From the NCBI RefSeq assembly GCF_009801115.1, contig NZ_VTOL01000009.1, positions 190,618 through 254,617 on the forward strand: a DNA stretch of 64,000 nucleotides, given 5' to 3'. Both the position numbers and the translations under genes were made by a program. Under the pieces are notes generated by a model, which searched no databases, was not told the DNA's origin, and worked only from the letters and a program-made list of their open reading frames with translations. Source of the DNA: Dyadobacter sp. 3J3. GTDB taxonomy: Bacteria > Bacteroidota > Bacteroidia > Cytophagales > Spirosomataceae. Positions within the stretch are counted from its first letter, which is position 1. Every line of letters begins with the position of its first letter. Of the stretch, positions 27,286-35,076 are shown one piece after another.

Positions 27286-27420
27286 GTAAGCTGTTGGCTT
27301 TTAGCGATTGGCTTTTAGCTAAGTTGCCCGAACCAACATTTTGCACAATAGAAGTTATTTTATTAAAGAACCAGTTAGTCGCGCACTAACGCCCAACCGC
27401 TAATAGCTAAAACCTAAAAA
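27286..27420. repeat. Degenerate inverted repeat with TTGGCTTTTAGC units
   Basis: The left side has TTGGCTTTTAGC twice within 30 bp; the right side (about 27385-27418) reads CAACCGCTAATAGCTAAAACC, roughly complementary. It fills the gap between the kinase and pyrophosphorylase genes and resembles the element at 5053-5140. Confidence 0.55.
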
Positions 27421-27423
27421 CAT

Positions 27424-28287
27424 ATGATTCGTAAAGCTGTAATTCCTGCTGCCGGACTTGGAACCCGATTTTTGCCAGCGACCAAATCAATGCCAAAGGA
27501 AATGTTGCCTATTATTGATATTCCTACCATTCAATATGTTGTACAAGAGGCTGTTGATTCAGGGATTGAAGATATTCTGATTATTTCAGGTAAAGGAAAA
27601 CGCGCCATTGAAGATCATTTTGACAGAAACGTTGAACTGGAATCGCGCCTGGAAGAAAAAGAAGATATGATCTGGTTCAATGAAATGCGTCGTCTGGCGG
27701 ATATGGCCAATGTACATTTTGTTCGTCAGAAAGAGGCTAACGGTTTAGGAGATGCCATTTATTATGCGCGTCATCACGTTGGTAACGAACCATTTGCAGT
27801 TTTACTGGGCGACACCATTATGGATTCTGTCATTCCGGTCACGCAGCAATTGATGGATACTTACGAACAATATGGCGGATCGGTTATTGCGGTTGAACAG
27901 GTTCCTGCAAACAAGGTAAATCGCTACGGTATCGTTGGTGGAAATTCTTTGAGTGATACCATTCTGGAATTGACAACGTTGGTTGAAAAACCAGCCATCG
28001 AACTTGCACCTTCCAATCTGGCTATTGCGGGTCGTTATATTTTAACGCCGGAAATTTTCAATTGTATCGAACAAACACCAAAAGGAAAAAATAACGAAAT
28101 TCAATTAACCGATTCATTATTACTTTTGTTGAAACGTGAAAATATTTACGCACATCATATCGAAGGAAAACGTCATGATATTGGTGACAAACTGGATTAT
28201 CTTAAAACGACCGTAGAATTTGCTTTAAAAAGAAAGGAATTTGCGGAACCTTTCAGACAGTTTTTGATTGAGCTTTTAAACAAATAG
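27424..28287 (+). CDS. galU: UTP--glucose-1-phosphate uridylyltransferase (GalU-type)
   Basis: The 287-residue enzyme has the nucleotide-binding opening VIPAAGLGTRFLPATKSMPK (residues 6-25). Further GalU features are EDILIISGKGKRAIEDHFD, the catalytic-site block FAVLLGDTIMD, VEKP and GRYILTPEIF. GalU joins UTP and glucose-1-phosphate to give UDP-glucose for glycan synthesis. The upstream kinase raises the alternative that this copy also or mainly handles glucuronic acid-1-phosphate; sequence alone cannot settle that. The length is normal. Confidence 0.9.
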   Translation: MIRKAVIPAAGLGTRFLPATKSMPKEMLPIIDIPTIQYVVQEAVDSGIEDILIISGKGKRAIEDHFDRNVELESRLEEKEDMIWFNEMRRLADMANVHFVRQKEANGLGDAIYYARHHVGNEPFAVLLGDTIMDSVIPVTQQLMDTYEQYGGSVIAVEQVPANKVNRYGIVGGNSLSDTILELTTLVEKPAIELAPSNLAIAGRYILTPEIFNCIEQTPKGKNNEIQLTDSLLLLLKRENIYAHHIEGKRHDIGDKLDYLKTTVEFALKRKEFAEPFRQFLIELLNK

Positions 28288-28310
28288 TTTCAAATCAATT
28301 GAACAAACCC

Positions 28311-29000
28311 ATGTCGAAAAACATAATTATCAGCGGCGCATCCGGAGGTCTGGGACAAGATGTTGTTAAAAAACTCTCTGACCTCGGAAATGAATTGTAC
28401 GTAACCTTTGGTTCGAAAAACGCACATGCTTTTGACGAATTCAAAAATGTTACAGGACAGATTGTGGATTTGACGGATAGCGAACAATCACTGAATTTTG
28501 TCAACACCACGCTTGAAAAAGCAAAAACAATTCAGGCCGGTATTTTCCTGGTTGGCGCCTATGCACCGGGAAGTCTGCATGAAACGGATGACGCATTACT
28601 CGAAAAAATGTTTAGTCTCAATTTCTTTACAACGTTCCATCTGGTAAAACCTTTAATGGCTCATTTTAAAGCAAATGGCGGCGGACAATTTATTTTCGTT
28701 GGTGCAAGGCCTGCGTTGGAAGCTGACCAGGGAAAAGGAAATTTCGCTTATGCACTTTCCAAATCGCTGCTATTTAAAATGGCGGAATTTATAAATGCCG
28801 AAGGAAAATCTGACAATATTACCGCGACGGTGATTGTACCAAGCACTATTGATACGCCTACAAATCGTGAAGCAATGCCGGATGCAGATTTTACCAAATG
28901 GATTTCAGCCACCGATATCGCCGAAAGTATCGCATTTGTATTAACCGAAAGCGGACAGAAATTGAGAGAAACGGTTTTTAAAGTATATAACAACGCTTAA
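28311..29000 (+). CDS. Short-chain dehydrogenase/reductase
   Basis: The 229-residue SDR has a Rossmann cofactor motif SGASGGLG (about residues 8-15), an NNAG-equivalent region (FLVGAYAPG), and the catalytic YALSK (Tyr-x-x-x-Lys). It lacks a long C-terminal extension. The gene starts 24 bp after galU, so co-transcription is likely. The start at ATG 28311 places the cofactor loop at the usual distance; the upstream TTG at 28299 would add only MNKP. Substrate is unknown; the family member most similar in layout is the quinoid dihydropteridine reductase/YciK-like group. Confidence 0.85.
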   Translation: MSKNIIISGASGGLGQDVVKKLSDLGNELYVTFGSKNAHAFDEFKNVTGQIVDLTDSEQSLNFVNTTLEKAKTIQAGIFLVGAYAPGSLHETDDALLEKMFSLNFFTTFHLVKPLMAHFKANGGGQFIFVGARPALEADQGKGNFAYALSKSLLFKMAEFINAEGKSDNITATVIVPSTIDTPTNREAMPDADFTKWISATDIAESIAFVLTESGQKLRETVFKVYNNA

Positions 29001-29022
29001 AAAGCTACATCGTTTTAAAAAG

Positions 29023-29057
29023 AAAAGTCCGCAATCTTCTACGCTTGCGGACTTTTT
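29023..29057. terminator. Bidirectional terminator, SDR / small exported protein
   Basis: AAAAGTCCGCAA (29023-29034) pairs perfectly with TTGCGGACTTTT (29045-29056), flanked by A and T runs, between converging genes. Confidence 0.92.
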
Positions 29058-29069
29058 ATTTACGAAAAA

Positions 29070-29426
29070 TTAATTTTTTCTCTTTTTGCTCTTTTTTTTA
29101 CTCTCAAAACCTGCATTTGGATCAGCTGTCCTTTGTTCTTCTGTTGTCCTGATCATTTCGACAGGTAAAATAATTTCCCCCGTTCTATTAACCCTGATTG
29201 AGCCATCCGGATTTATCTGATTAGATACCGGCGCTTTTCCACCCGGAAATTCGTGGATTCCTTCTTTATTAGTCGGCAATCCGTAATCAACCATTTCAGA
29301 AAATTTCGGTTTGACATGGGCATTTACAAAAACAGCATCTGAGGACTTTTTTATTTGGCCGAAAGTCACCTGAACGACTAAACTCTGGACCAAAAATGCG
29401 ATCAAAATTTTGGAATAAGTTTTCAT
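29070..29426 (-). CDS. Small exported hypothetical protein
   Basis: The family is not recognised. The 118-residue product has a signal peptide (MKTYSKILIAFLVQSLVVQVTFG) and a short polar mature region with NPDGSIRVNRTGEIILPVEMIRTTEEQR. The tail is strongly basic (KKKSKKRKN). The gene is monocistronic, ending at the bidirectional terminator. The basic tail could contact acidic polymers or membranes, but nothing else hints at function. Confidence 0.6.
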   Translation of the reverse strand: MKTYSKILIAFLVQSLVVQVTFGQIKKSSDAVFVNAHVKPKFSEMVDYGLPTNKEGIHEFPGGKAPVSNQINPDGSIRVNRTGEIILPVEMIRTTEEQRTADPNAGFESKKKSKKRKN

Positions 29427-29538
29427 AAATGTGTAGTTTAAAGGATGAAAATATCTTAAAACAGGTAGATTAGCAAGAGAAAACCCTTAAATTAAAAAAG
29501 ATAACAATAGAATAAATTCTCACTTCAACGTTGACAGT

Positions 29539-31890
29539 ATGCGGATTGGATATTTTTACAAAGCTCTCGTTTGTTTTCAGTGTATCTTCCTCCCTTTACT
29601 GGCTCAAAATAACCTGTACGTTTCTCCCACCGGAAATGACGCAAACAAAGGGACAATTCTGTCTCCGCTAAAAACACCAGCCGCCGCCATCGCCAGGATC
29701 AGTAAATCCGGACAAATGCATGTGGCCATCCACATTCGCAAAGGCGCATATAATCTTGACCAGACTTTATTGCTTAACAATACTAAACTGAACCAAAAAT
29801 CAGTAGTAATAGAAGCATATAAAAATGAAAAAGTAATACTAAGCGCCGGCCGGAAAATAAATGCGAAGTGGGAAAAACACACGAATACTATCTGGAAAAC
29901 GAAAGTAGAAGGTCCGGATTTTGAGAGTTTATTTATAAACGAAAAACCACAAATTCTTGCGCGTTACCCGAATTATGATTCCACAGCCAGAGTTTTCAAT
30001 GGCACTGCAGAAGACGTGTTTTCTCCTGAGCGAATAGAAAAATGGAAAAACCCAGCCGGAGGATATTTCCATGCCCTGCATCAGGGAGAATGGGGCAGCT
30101 TTCATTACCGAATCAAAGAAATTAAAGATGGCAAACCGGTTTTAGAAGGTGGCTGGCAAAACAATCGTCCGGCTCCTTTGCATCTTAAATCCCGTTTTGT
30201 TGAAAACATTTTTGAAGAACTAGACTCACCCGGAGAATGGTTTTATGACAAAACCGCAAAAACTTTATTTGTTTATCCTCGCTTAGGAACGGATCTAAAT
30301 TCGGCAGCAATTGAAGTTTCGAACTTGAAACATATCATTGAAATAAAAGGAACACAAGAAAAACCTATCCACAACATCACCATCAAAGGCATTCATTTCG
30401 AACATACCGAACGAACGATTATGGATCATTATGAACCTCTTTTACGAAGCGACTGGATGATTTATCGTGGTGGTGCCGTTTTGCTTGAAAATACAGAAAA
30501 CTGTGTTATCGAGGATTCTGAGTTTTCCAATCTTGGTGGAAATGCGGTCATGATCAGCGGACATAATCATGCATCCGGTGTCACTGGTTCTCATTTTCAT
30601 GCTCTTGGATCGAGTGCGATTTGTTTTGTAGGTGATAGTTCCGCGGTTCGTTCCGCAGCTTTTGGTTATGACAATTTCGTTCCTTATGCCAAAATGGATA
30701 AAACGCCCGGTCCGAAAAATAACAGATTTCCATCCAATTGTTTTGCTGAAAATAATCTGATTCATAACATTGGACAAATTGAAAAACAGGCCACGGGAGT
30801 ACAAATTGAAATGGCTTCTGAAATTCTGGTCAGGCATAATACGATTTACCGTGTGCCGCGTGCAGGAATCAATATCGGTGATGGATGTTGGGGCGGACAT
30901 TTGATTGAAAATAACGATGTTTTTGAAACCGTAATGGAAACCGGAGATCACGGCGCATTCAATTCCTGGGGCCGGGATCGTTTCTGGCACCCAAACCGAA
31001 AAGTGATGGATAGTCTGGTAGCGGCACATCCTGAATTAATTCTGCTGGATGCTCAAAAGCCCGTGGTTATCCGTAACAATCGTTTCCGCTGCGATCACGG
31101 CTGGGATATAGATCTGGACGATGGCAGCAGCAATTATCACATTTATAACAATGTTTGTTTGAGCGGCGGATTGAAATTTCGCGAGGGATTTAAGAGAATT
31201 GCTGAAAATAATATCCTGATCAACAATTCCTTTCATCCGCATGTCTGGTTCAAAAACAGCGGCGACGTTTTCCGGCATAACATTGTGATGCGTCCTTACT
31301 TTCCAATTCTGGTTAATGATTGGGGACAGGAAGTCGATCATAATCTTTTTCCAGACGAAACTGCTCTGAAAAGCGCGCAAGCCTTTGGTATTGATAAAAA
31401 CAGCCATTTTGGAGATGCTGATTTTATCGATGCAAAAAATGGAAATTATCAGGTTAAAACCACCAGTCCGGCTCTCGGCATTGGTTTCAAAAACTTTCCA
31501 ATGGATGATTTTGGGGTTTTAAAAGAAAGTTTGAAAGCAATTTCTGAGAAAGTGGAATTGCCAATTTTGCTTAATGCGTCGTTGGAAAAAGAGTTACAGG
31601 AAATAACCTGGCTAGGCGCCAAGATCAGAAATGTACAAGGTTTGGGAGATCGTTCAGCTTTTGGTCTGCCTGATGAAAAAGGTGTTATTCTGGTTGAAAT
31701 TCCCTCAACAAGTATTTTGACAAAAAGTAAATTACAAGCTGGTGATGTCATCAGAATCGCCAACAAAGAAGCTGCTGATAATGTAGTCAGACTGGAAGCG
31801 ATCCGTCAGCAATACAACTGGACAGGAAACATGGAGGTTGAAATTTTAAGAAATCAGCAACCATTAACCATCAAAATCGACCTAAAATAG
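29539..31890 (+). CDS. Secreted right-handed beta-helix protein with C-terminal PDZ-like domain
   Basis: The 783-residue exported protein starts with a signal peptide (MRIGYFYKALVCFQCIFLPLLAQ). The opening LYVSPTGNDANKGTILSPLKTPAAA is typical of polysaccharide-active beta-helix enzymes. From about 260 to 630 come beta-helix coils with repeated ENN/RHN turns (IENNDVFE, IRNNRF, IYNNVCLSGG). Residues about 710-783 look like a PDZ domain (GVILVEIPSTS...LQAGDVIRIAN). The arrangement resembles GH141/GH120-type or related glycoside hydrolases; conserved acidic residues are present, but I cannot assign a substrate. Confidence 0.75.
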   Translation: MRIGYFYKALVCFQCIFLPLLAQNNLYVSPTGNDANKGTILSPLKTPAAAIARISKSGQMHVAIHIRKGAYNLDQTLLLNNTKLNQKSVVIEAYKNEKVILSAGRKINAKWEKHTNTIWKTKVEGPDFESLFINEKPQILARYPNYDSTARVFNGTAEDVFSPERIEKWKNPAGGYFHALHQGEWGSFHYRIKEIKDGKPVLEGGWQNNRPAPLHLKSRFVENIFEELDSPGEWFYDKTAKTLFVYPRLGTDLNSAAIEVSNLKHIIEIKGTQEKPIHNITIKGIHFEHTERTIMDHYEPLLRSDWMIYRGGAVLLENTENCVIEDSEFSNLGGNAVMISGHNHASGVTGSHFHALGSSAICFVGDSSAVRSAAFGYDNFVPYAKMDKTPGPKNNRFPSNCFAENNLIHNIGQIEKQATGVQIEMASEILVRHNTIYRVPRAGINIGDGCWGGHLIENNDVFETVMETGDHGAFNSWGRDRFWHPNRKVMDSLVAAHPELILLDAQKPVVIRNNRFRCDHGWDIDLDDGSSNYHIYNNVCLSGGLKFREGFKRIAENNILINNSFHPHVWFKNSGDVFRHNIVMRPYFPILVNDWGQEVDHNLFPDETALKSAQAFGIDKNSHFGDADFIDAKNGNYQVKTTSPALGIGFKNFPMDDFGVLKESLKAISEKVELPILLNASLEKELQEITWLGAKIRNVQGLGDRSAFGLPDEKGVILVEIPSTSILTKSKLQAGDVIRIANKEAADNVVRLEAIRQQYNWTGNMEVEILRNQQPLTIKIDLK

Positions 31891-31973
31891 CAGCTAATTA
31901 GAGCTTTCTGTTTATAAACACATAATGCTGCAATGGTAACCTGGCTTCTTCGGAGCCTCCGTTTATTAATTTA

Positions 31974-33263
31974 CTATTCTTCCAAAGCAGTAATTTGAAC
32001 CAAAGAAATGGTACTGCGCTGTTTTTTCATGACCATAAATTCATAATCCTTTGTGCGGACTTTTTCGCCAATCGAAGGAATACGGTTAAATTTAGAAATC
32101 AGGAAACCAGCCAATGTTTCATAATCACCTTCTCTTGAAATATCATTGGGCAAATGTTCATTGATATCACTTATCGAGGCAGAACCTAATACCAGATAAT
32201 TTCCGTTTTCATTTTTTACAATCGGCGTTTCGTTATCGTATTCATCCTGAATTTCTCCAACGAGTTCTTCCAGAATATCTTCCATCGTCACAATGCCTTC
32301 CACACCGCCATATTCATTCACAATGACAGCCATTTGCTGACGACTTAATTGGAAATCTCGTAAAATCGCTCCAATTGGCTTTGATTCTGGAACCATCGAA
32401 ATTGGTCTAACAAGCTCGGAAAGAACAATTTCATCTCCTTTCCGCATTTTCATCAACAGATCTTTTAAATGTAAAACACCGATAATCTGATCCATGGAAT
32501 CTTCGTAAACCGGAATTCTGGAATAACCCTCTTCTAATATTTTTTCAAGATCCGCTTCTGTAAAATCATTTATATCCACACCAACAACAGTTGTTCGCGG
32601 AATCATAACCTGTCGTGCTATACGCTCTGAAAAGTTAAAAGCATTTTTAATCAAATCGTAATCAGCCGCTTCTATCATTCCACTATCTTTCTGCTGCTGA
32701 ACAAGATATCGCAATTCATCGCTGCTATGAACTTCACTTCCGTGTGTAGGCGTAATACCCAATAGTCCCAAAATAAAATTGGCAATACCATTTAAAATCC
32801 AGACGATCGGGCGGAAAACAAGGAAAAATGCGTGTAACGGATACGACAGGAATAACGTTGTGGCTTCCGGACGCTGAATCGCGATCGATTTGGGAGCAAG
32901 TTCTCCAAAAACAATATGAAGAACGGTAATAATAGCAAATGCAGCAGGTAAAGCGATTTGATGGGCTAAAACAGGATCCAGCGATATGCCGACAAGTTCC
33001 ATACCGCCAATTAATATTTTTGAAACAACAGGCTCACCAATCCAACCTAAACCTAAACTTGCCAGTGTGATCCCAAATTGTGTAGCAGCCAGATATCCAT
33101 CCAGATTAGAAACGATCTGTTTCGACAAAATGGCCATTTTATTACCTTCCTGTGCTTTTTGTTCTAATTGGGAAGCTCGGATCTTAACAATAGCGAATTC
33201 GGCAGCTACAAAAAAACCATTCAGAAGTACGAGTACAAGGGTAATAACAACCTGAATTAACAT
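31974..33263 (-). CDS. CorC/HlyC-family (CNNM-like) transporter with CBS pair
   Basis: The 429-residue protein has an N-terminal DUF21 membrane domain with about four helices (residues 1-195). A CBS pair follows (about 205-330: MIPRTTVVGVD then VPESKPIGAILRDFQLSRQQMAVIVNEYGG) and a C-terminal CorC_HlyC domain (about 345-427). The family is linked to magnesium/cobalt homeostasis; several members are Mg exporters, and the old name hemolysin is misleading. It is a normal full-length member. The gene converges on the beta-helix gene. Confidence 0.93.
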   Translation of the reverse strand: MLIQVVITLVLVLLNGFFVAAEFAIVKIRASQLEQKAQEGNKMAILSKQIVSNLDGYLAATQFGITLASLGLGWIGEPVVSKILIGGMELVGISLDPVLAHQIALPAAFAIITVLHIVFGELAPKSIAIQRPEATTLFLSYPLHAFFLVFRPIVWILNGIANFILGLLGITPTHGSEVHSSDELRYLVQQQKDSGMIEAADYDLIKNAFNFSERIARQVMIPRTTVVGVDINDFTEADLEKILEEGYSRIPVYEDSMDQIIGVLHLKDLLMKMRKGDEIVLSELVRPISMVPESKPIGAILRDFQLSRQQMAVIVNEYGGVEGIVTMEDILEELVGEIQDEYDNETPIVKNENGNYLVLGSASISDINEHLPNDISREGDYETLAGFLISKFNRIPSIGEKVRTKDYEFMVMKKQRSTISLVQITALEE

Positions 33264-33415
33264 TTTTTATTTTTTAAGTGATTTTAGCTTTTAATGGAAT
33301 GAATAACCGGATCAATTTAAATGAAACAAATCCGGTAAACTCAAAGGTAGAAAAAATGAGGTGATCAGGAAGTCTTTGTTTGATGGCTGGTGAATTTCAG
33401 CACATTTTTTGTGTT

Positions 33416-33661
33416 TTAAGCTTCATCACGGATTTTACCATCTTCCGCCGATCCGCGCATATGGATGATTAAGCCATTAAGAAAATTACGTAACAGCTGA
33501 TCGCCGCAAGGTTTATAATTTTCATGCCCTTCTTTACGAAATAATGCACCAAGCTCGCTCGCTGTTACTTTAAAATCCACAAGCGCCAGAATTTGAATGA
33601 TTTCATCATTTCTCAAATGAAGCGCCACACGTAATTTTTTAAGAATATCGTTATTAGTCAT
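33416..33661 (-). CDS. DUF1456 (YehS-like) protein, single-repeat form
   Basis: The 81-residue protein matches one repeat of the DUF1456 family: NDILKKLRVALHLRNDEIIQILAL, then an LGALFRKEGHENYKPCGDQLLRNFLNGL block. E. coli YehS has two such repeats in about 155 residues, so this copy is half length. A single-repeat protein might dimerise to recreate the two-repeat unit. It ends in a short charged tail (GSAEDGKIRDEA), with no sign of frameshift in flanking sequence. Function unknown. The gene is divergent from the DUF763 gene. Confidence 0.85.
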   Translation of the reverse strand: MTNNDILKKLRVALHLRNDEIIQILALVDFKVTASELGALFRKEGHENYKPCGDQLLRNFLNGLIIHMRGSAEDGKIRDEA

Positions 33662-33756
33662 TTTGTTCGGTTTGATTCTTTTACTATAATGATATACAAA
33701 TATCGCTCTTGTTTTTCTTAAAATTAAAAAAACTAAATTTTGAGTACCTTACATCT

Positions 33757-34962
33757 ATGAAAAGTGGACATGCGGATTTGCCTTTGCACTACGGAAAAGT
33801 GCCGGAATGGCTGGCTCAGCGAATGAGCTTATTAGGTGGAGCAATCGTAGAATCCATCGTGATCGAGTATGGACGGGATGTTTTACTTCAAAAAATAAGT
33901 GATCCTTTCTGGTTCCAGTCGCTGGGTTGTGTCTTGGGAATGGACTGGCATTCATCCGGAATTACGACTTCTGTGATGGGCGCTTTGAAACGCTCTGTTA
34001 ATAAAAGATCCGCGGACCTGGGGATTTATATTTGTGGGGGTCGGGGAAAACAATCCAGGCAAACACCGGCAGAATTACTGGCAATCGCCGACAAAACAGG
34101 ACTGGATGGAAATCTTTTAGTTCATAACAGCCGCCTTTCAGCCAAAGTTGATAATACCGCCATTCAGGATGGATTTCAGTTGTATCTGCATTCTTTTGTT
34201 GTTTCCAAAGAAGGAAACTGGGCTGTGGTCCAACAGGGAATGAATACGGATGAGAAAATGGCCAGACGATATCACTGGCATTCTCCAAGTATAAAATCAT
34301 TTATTGAAGAACCGCATACTTCTATTTACGGTAAAAATCAGGGAATAATATTGAACCTGACGGACAAAGCTGCGGCGCCAACGCGTTCAGGAATACTTGA
34401 ATTGACGACTGAAAATCCGGATAAAATCATGCGGGAAGTTCGCAAACTGATCATGCCTGAACATCATGATGTGCGAGCCGAAAATGTGAACCTGAAAAGA
34501 TTGGGATCGGTATTAGCATTAGCACACGACAATCCTGTTCAGAATATGGAATCACTACTTTTACTTGAAGGAGTCGGCCCGAGAACAATTCAGTCGCTGA
34601 CTCTGGTAAGTGAAATTATTCATGGAACACCTTCCCGGTTTTCAGATCCTGCAAGATTTTCTTTTGCGCATGGCGGAAAAGACGGACATCCGTTTCCGGT
34701 ACCCATCTCGATTTATGACGAATCAATTCAGATTCTGGATAAGGCTGTTCAAAAAGCAAGATTGGGAGATAACGACAAATCCGAAGCACTTAAAAATTTG
34801 TCAAAAGTAGCCGCACAACTTGAAAAAGATTTCCAGCCCAATAACCGATTCGATGATCTGATTGAAGAAGAACGAAATAATTCCTGGAAATACGAAGGCC
34901 GGACCGTTATGGGAAAAGCCAAAAAACCAAAAGGAAACAACGGACAGCTAGAATTATTCTGA
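33757..34962 (+). CDS. DUF763 protein with C-terminal sliding-clamp-binding motif
   Basis: The 401-residue protein spans the whole DUF763 family: SGHADLPLHYGKVPEWLAQRM at the start, then the DWHSSGITTSV block, GIYICGGRGK, and a late helix-hairpin-helix-like segment EGVGPRTIQSLTLVSEIIHG near residues 273-292. The C-terminus is a basic linker followed by QLELF as the last five residues, which fits the bacterial beta-clamp-binding consensus QL(S/D)LF. DUF763 has no settled function; the HhH-like segment and clamp motif point towards DNA replication or repair. ATG 33757 starts the family consensus; the TTG 48 bp upstream is not supported. Confidence 0.85.
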   Translation: MKSGHADLPLHYGKVPEWLAQRMSLLGGAIVESIVIEYGRDVLLQKISDPFWFQSLGCVLGMDWHSSGITTSVMGALKRSVNKRSADLGIYICGGRGKQSRQTPAELLAIADKTGLDGNLLVHNSRLSAKVDNTAIQDGFQLYLHSFVVSKEGNWAVVQQGMNTDEKMARRYHWHSPSIKSFIEEPHTSIYGKNQGIILNLTDKAAAPTRSGILELTTENPDKIMREVRKLIMPEHHDVRAENVNLKRLGSVLALAHDNPVQNMESLLLLEGVGPRTIQSLTLVSEIIHGTPSRFSDPARFSFAHGGKDGHPFPVPISIYDESIQILDKAVQKARLGDNDKSEALKNLSKVAAQLEKDFQPNNRFDDLIEEERNNSWKYEGRTVMGKAKKPKGNNGQLELF

Positions 34963-35004
34963 AAAGAAAAAACATATTAAACTCCCAAACCCTACAAAAA
35001 AAGA

Positions 35005-35038
35005 AGTTACGCCAAGAGAAAAAACTCCCAGCGTAACT
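35005..35038. terminator. Weak hairpin between DUF763 gene and Oar-like receptor
   Basis: AGTTACGC pairs with GCGTAACT across an 18-base loop between converging genes. A T run is lacking, so terminator function is only likely. Confidence 0.5.
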
Positions 35039-35076
35039 CCGTGTAAAACTCAAATTACTCTGCGTTTAACAACAGA

